NCBI GenBank assembly: GCA_011051855.1
Contig: DRKG01000495.1
Location: 1-10,390 of the forward strand
Source: a bacterium
GTDB taxonomy: Bacteria; Planctomycetota; UBA1135; UBA2386
Length of the DNA: 10,390 bases
Direction: 5' to 3'
Part shown: positions 8,111 to 10,390 of the stretch, piece by piece
Position numbering within the stretch: the stretch's first letter is position 1
Layout of the letters: each line of letters begins with the position of its first letter
Notes under the pieces: generated by a model
Told to the model about the DNA's origin: nothing
Seen by the model: the letters and a program-made list of their open reading frames with translations, nothing else
The model's database searches: none
Program-made: the position numbers and the translations under genes

Positions 8111-8626
8111 GTGAGCGAACGAAAGCGCATCGCCCTGATCTCGACCGGCGGCACCATCGAGAAGACCTACGACGAGCTCGCCGGCGTGCTCGACAACCAG
8201 ACCAGCGTGCTCGACGTGGTGCTGGCCGGCCTGCAACTGAACGGCGTCGAGATCGTGCGCGTGCCGCTGCTGAACAAGGACAGCCTGGAAATGACCGCCC
8301 AGGACCACGACCTGATCGCGCGCACCGCGCAATCGATGGCCGAGGCCCACGACGGCGTCGTGATCGTGCACGGAACCGACACCCTGTCGGTGACCGGCGA
8401 ACGCATCTACGAGCTGTGCCGATCGCCCCGCGTGCCGATCGTGCTGACCGGCGCGATGCGGCCTTACGTCATGCGCAACAGCGACGCCTTGCAGAACCTG
8501 ACCGAGGCACTGCTGGCGGTGCAGTTGCTGCCGCCCAGCGTCTACGTCGCGATGCACAACCAGGTGCTGCAGTTCCCGGGGGTGGTCAAGGACAAGGCGC
8601 GCGGCCGCTTCGTGCACAAACCATGA
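8111..8626 (+). CDS. Single-domain asparaginase-like protein
   Basis: A 171-residue protein equal to the N-terminal domain of bacterial L-asparaginases, which normally have about 330 residues. Small stand-alone forms of this domain are known in bacteria, so this need not be a truncation. Visible elements are STGGTIEKTY with the nucleophile-type Thr15 and Tyr20, NKDSLEM with Ser58, and HGTDTL with Thr89 and Asp90 (the second catalytic Thr-Asp pair). LTGAMRPY (112-119) and NSDALQN (123-129) follow. The catalytic lysine expected directly before the Pro of the strand leading to TGAMRP appears to be Val108, preceded by Pro106-Arg107, so full amidohydrolase activity is uncertain. The GTG at 8111 is the only start close to the STGGTIE motif; the nearby ATG (8099) is out of frame. 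It is the first gene of an overlapping operon and shares ATGA with the next gene. Confidence 0.88.
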   Translation: MSERKRIALISTGGTIEKTYDELAGVLDNQTSVLDVVLAGLQLNGVEIVRVPLLNKDSLEMTAQDHDLIARTAQSMAEAHDGVVIVHGTDTLSVTGERIYELCRSPRVPIVLTGAMRPYVMRNSDALQNLTEALLAVQLLPPSVYVAMHNQVLQFPGVVKDKARGRFVHKP

Positions 8627-9444
8627 GCTCCCCGCCCGCCGGCGCGCGCCTTCGCCCACCCCGGCGCTGGGGAGCGGTCTGCGCCCTGACCCTGCTGTGG
8701 CTGCTCGCCGCCATCCCGGTGCTGCTGTTCGCACTGCACCAACGCGACCCCGAACTGGCGGTGCGAGTGGCCTTGGGCATCGAGACCTGGAGCACGCGCG
8801 CCGGCCTGATGGCCGCGGGAGGGGCGCTGCTCGCCGCATTGCTCTATCCGCCGTTCCCGGCCTGGCTGCGCCGCTTCGCCGCCCGCACCCGCACGTCGTG
8901 GTCGGTCGATCGCGCGCCGCTGCTGCGCGCGCTGCGCGAACTGCAACACCTCGAAACCGCGCAACGCCACTACGAAGTCGCCCGCCTGGCGTGGATCCGC
9001 GGCGACCTTTCCCTGGTCGGCCCACACATCGCCCGCGCCGTCGAACTCGACCCGCAGATGGCCCGGGGCCAATACCAGCTCGGCCTCTACCTGCTGCGCA
9101 TCGGCGCCCTGCCGCCGGCTCACGCGGCATTCGCGGCCGCCGAACGACTCGATCCGGGTCACGCCTTCGGTGCTGCCCTGCTGCACGCCGCGCGCACCGC
9201 CGACCTGCTCGGCAAGCACGATCTCGCCCTGGAGCTGTTCGCGCGGCACGCGGCGCGTCACGGCACCAGCCCCCGCAGCGACCACTGGCACGGCGAAGCG
9301 CTGCTCGCCGCCGGCCAGACCGACGCGGCGCGACGCGCATTCGAAAACGCGGCCCGCGACCCCAAGAGCCGCCTGAGCGCCGAAGAGAACTGGTTCCGGG
9401 CACTGGCACGCGTGCGGGCCCGACGACTCGGAGGCCGTTCGTGA
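8623..9444 (+). CDS. Membrane-anchored tetratricopeptide (TPR) repeat protein
   Basis: A 273-residue protein of unknown function. A proline- and arginine-rich N-terminus is followed by two predicted transmembrane helices (about 17-38 and 59-76). After a basic segment come helix pairs typical of TPR repeats: YEVARLAWIRGDLSLVGPHIARAVELDP (about 117-144), GQYQLGLYLLRIGALPPAHAAFAAAERLDP (about 149-178), ALLHAARTADLLGKHDLALELFARHAARHG and GEALLAAGQTDAARRAFENAARDP. Such arrays bind other proteins. The soluble part probably faces the cytoplasm, since both ends of the hairpin are flanked by arginines. The start ATG overlaps the asparaginase stop (ATGA), and its stop overlaps the rhomboid start (GTGA), so translation is probably coupled. 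Partnership with the adjacent rhomboid protease, as adaptor or substrate handler, is inferred from the neighbourhood only. Confidence 0.85.
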   Translation: MSSPPAGARLRPPRRWGAVCALTLLWLLAAIPVLLFALHQRDPELAVRVALGIETWSTRAGLMAAGGALLAALLYPPFPAWLRRFAARTRTSWSVDRAPLLRALRELQHLETAQRHYEVARLAWIRGDLSLVGPHIARAVELDPQMARGQYQLGLYLLRIGALPPAHAAFAAAERLDPGHAFGAALLHAARTADLLGKHDLALELFARHAARHGTSPRSDHWHGEALLAAGQTDAARRAFENAARDPKSRLSAEENWFRALARVRARRLGGRS

Positions 9445-10271
9445 AGAGCCTGATCGACCAAGCCGACGAAATCCCGGTCACACTGGTGGTCGCGATCGCC
9501 TACGTGACGCTCGCGTTCCTGACCGGCCTGTTCGGCGGAACGGAGCTCATGCTCGACGAATACGGCGCGATGACCCCGCTGCAGGTCTCCGAAGGCGAGT
9601 GGTGGCGCCTACTCGCCGCCGCCTTCCTGCACGGCAACCTGGTGCACCTCGGCTTCAACACCTGGGCCCTGGTCGCGCTCGGGCCGGCCGTCGAGCGCGC
9701 GCTCGGCAGCCTGCGCATGCTCTCGCTCTACGTGGTGAGCGCGTTCGGCGGCCACCTCGCCTGCTGCCTCGTCTACGCCCCGGGCCAGAGCGTCGTCGGC
9801 GGCTCGGGGGCCCTGTTCGGCATCATGGGTGCGATCGTCGCTTGGCAGATGCAGAAGGCAAAAAGCCCGCTCGCGTTCCTCGACTACGAAGGGCCCCGGC
9901 GCATCCTCGGCCTGATCGCGGTCAACATCGTGCTCGGCTTGCTGGTTCCCTACGTCAGCAACACCGCCCACGTCGGCGGCCTGATCGCCGGCTTCCTGGT
10001 CACCTACCAGTGGCTGGTCCCGTCCCGCGAGACCGGAGCCGCGGGCCTGCGCAACCACTTCCGCTTGGCGATCGCCGCCCTGTTCGCGAGCATCACGTTC
10101 CATGCCCTGATGCCGGTCACCCGCTACGACTGGCTGTGGAACCGCCACGTCACCGAGACCGACCCCGACCGCCGCATCCGCCTGCGCAACGCGGCCCTGA
10201 TGTCGTGGCGCGGCCGAACCACGATCACCCCCGCCGACCTACTCGAGTTCGAGCGCCTCGAACTGCGCTGA
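9441..10271 (+). CDS. Rhomboid family intramembrane serine protease
   Basis: Intramembrane protease cleaving transmembrane segments, 276 residues. The catalytic dyad is visible: Ser122 in GGSGALFG (120-127, the GxSG motif) and His177 in NTAHVGGLIAGF. The oxyanion-region motif HxxxN is present as HLGFN (His69, Asn73), and WWRLLAAAFLHG marks the family L1 region. Predicted helices lie at about 13-32, 57-81, 93-113, 118-137, 154-171, 174-192 and 206-224, a 6+1 arrangement with the extra helix at the C-terminus. About 50 mostly charged soluble residues follow. All active-site features are intact, so it should be an active protease. The GTG at 9441 overlaps the TPR gene's TGA by four bases. The frame remains open upstream through the TPR gene, but the rhomboid fold begins here. 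It is the last gene of the asparaginase-TPR-rhomboid operon. Confidence 0.94.
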   Translation: MKSLIDQADEIPVTLVVAIAYVTLAFLTGLFGGTELMLDEYGAMTPLQVSEGEWWRLLAAAFLHGNLVHLGFNTWALVALGPAVERALGSLRMLSLYVVSAFGGHLACCLVYAPGQSVVGGSGALFGIMGAIVAWQMQKAKSPLAFLDYEGPRRILGLIAVNIVLGLLVPYVSNTAHVGGLIAGFLVTYQWLVPSRETGAAGLRNHFRLAIAALFASITFHALMPVTRYDWLWNRHVTETDPDRRIRLRNAALMSWRGRTTITPADLLEFERLELR

Positions 10272-10365
10272 ACGTACCGAACCCGGTACAAACAACAACC
10301 TCACCGGGCCATATACCCGGGCACTTATCCTTGTCAGGTTGTGCTTTGTACCCGGTTCGGTACGT
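10272..10365. repeat. Long imperfect inverted repeat with nested palindromes
   Basis: Two 30-base arms, 10272-10301 and 10336-10365, are inverted copies matching at 27 of 30 positions, around a 34-base spacer. Mismatches are at arm position 13 and positions 22-23. Each arm carries its own 16-base palindrome: GTACCG-AACC-CGGTAC (10274-10289) and GTACC-CGGTTC-GGTAC (10348-10363). The spacer has a small CCGGG/CCCGG dyad (10304-10320). GC content is about 50 %, much lower than the flanking genes. It begins right after the rhomboid stop. It could be a strong terminator hairpin (no T tract follows), a small MITE-like or REP-like element, or a pair of operators for a downstream gene. I cannot decide among these from one copy. 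Confidence 0.75.
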
Positions 10366-10390
10366 CCCGCAATCGATCGAGGCAGTGCTG

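Noticed and set aside
8111..8626. Asparaginase gene broken by a frameshift or early stop
   Set aside because: The sequence ends in a natural ATGA overlap with the next gene, and short single-domain members of the family are known. No C-terminal asparaginase domain is visible in other frames downstream.
8012..9481. Upstream extension of the aldo/keto reductase frame to 9481
   Set aside because: The extension is low-complexity Arg/Gly-rich translation lying antisense to the asparaginase and TPR genes; the AKR fold is complete from the GTG at 8011.
10272..10365. Integron attC recombination site
   Set aside because: The position after a stop codon and the inverted arms are suggestive, and ACCGAAC / GTTCGGT are one base from the RYYYAAC / GTTRRRY consensus. 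However, the pairing extends outside those boxes, the differences are symmetric mismatches instead of extrahelical bases, and no integrase or second site is visible.

Overview
The window is about 10.4 kb of very GC-rich bacterial chromosome, densely packed with short or overlapping gene junctions. No rRNA, tRNA, CRISPR array, transposase or phage gene was seen. The secreted protein at 3640-5385 ends in a cysteine-, Asn-Gly- and QA-containing module that I associate with secreted proteins of high-GC marine planctomycetes. That lineage is an inference from memory, not a search result. The other genes are broadly distributed bacterial families.

Left block, minus strand (reading right to left from 3439 to 1): a DnaJ-type co-chaperone with a half-size zinc region, a four-helix membrane diguanylate cyclase with intact GGDEF and I-site, and an Uup-like ABC-F ATPase that runs off the left edge. 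They are co-directional with gaps of 63 and 56 bases, so they may be one transcript joining protein folding, c-di-GMP signalling and ribosome-associated ATPase functions.

Centre, plus strand: a divergent 200-base intergenic region with several small dyads leads to a secreted protein with two nidogen-like beta-sandwich repeats. A 9-bp perfect hairpin follows its stop, then a NYN (PIN-like) putative ribonuclease fused to a LOTUS/OST-HTH RNA-binding domain.

Right block: convergent to the NYN gene is a minus-strand pair, an aldo/keto reductase followed by a class I SAM methyltransferase, with a GTGA stop/start overlap. Divergent from these is a tight plus-strand operon in which every junction is a 4-base overlap: a single-domain asparaginase-like protein, a two-helix membrane TPR protein and a 6+1 rhomboid protease.

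The most unusual non-coding structure is at 10272-10365, starting one base after the rhomboid stop. Two 30-base inverted arms match at 27 of 30 positions around a 34-base spacer, and each arm holds its own 16-base palindrome. Its base composition is near 50 % GC, unlike its surroundings. No complete novel defence or mobile system is evident. The items most worth checking are this repeat, the apparent loss of the catalytic lysine in the asparaginase-like protein, and the conserved status of the asparaginase-TPR-rhomboid operon.
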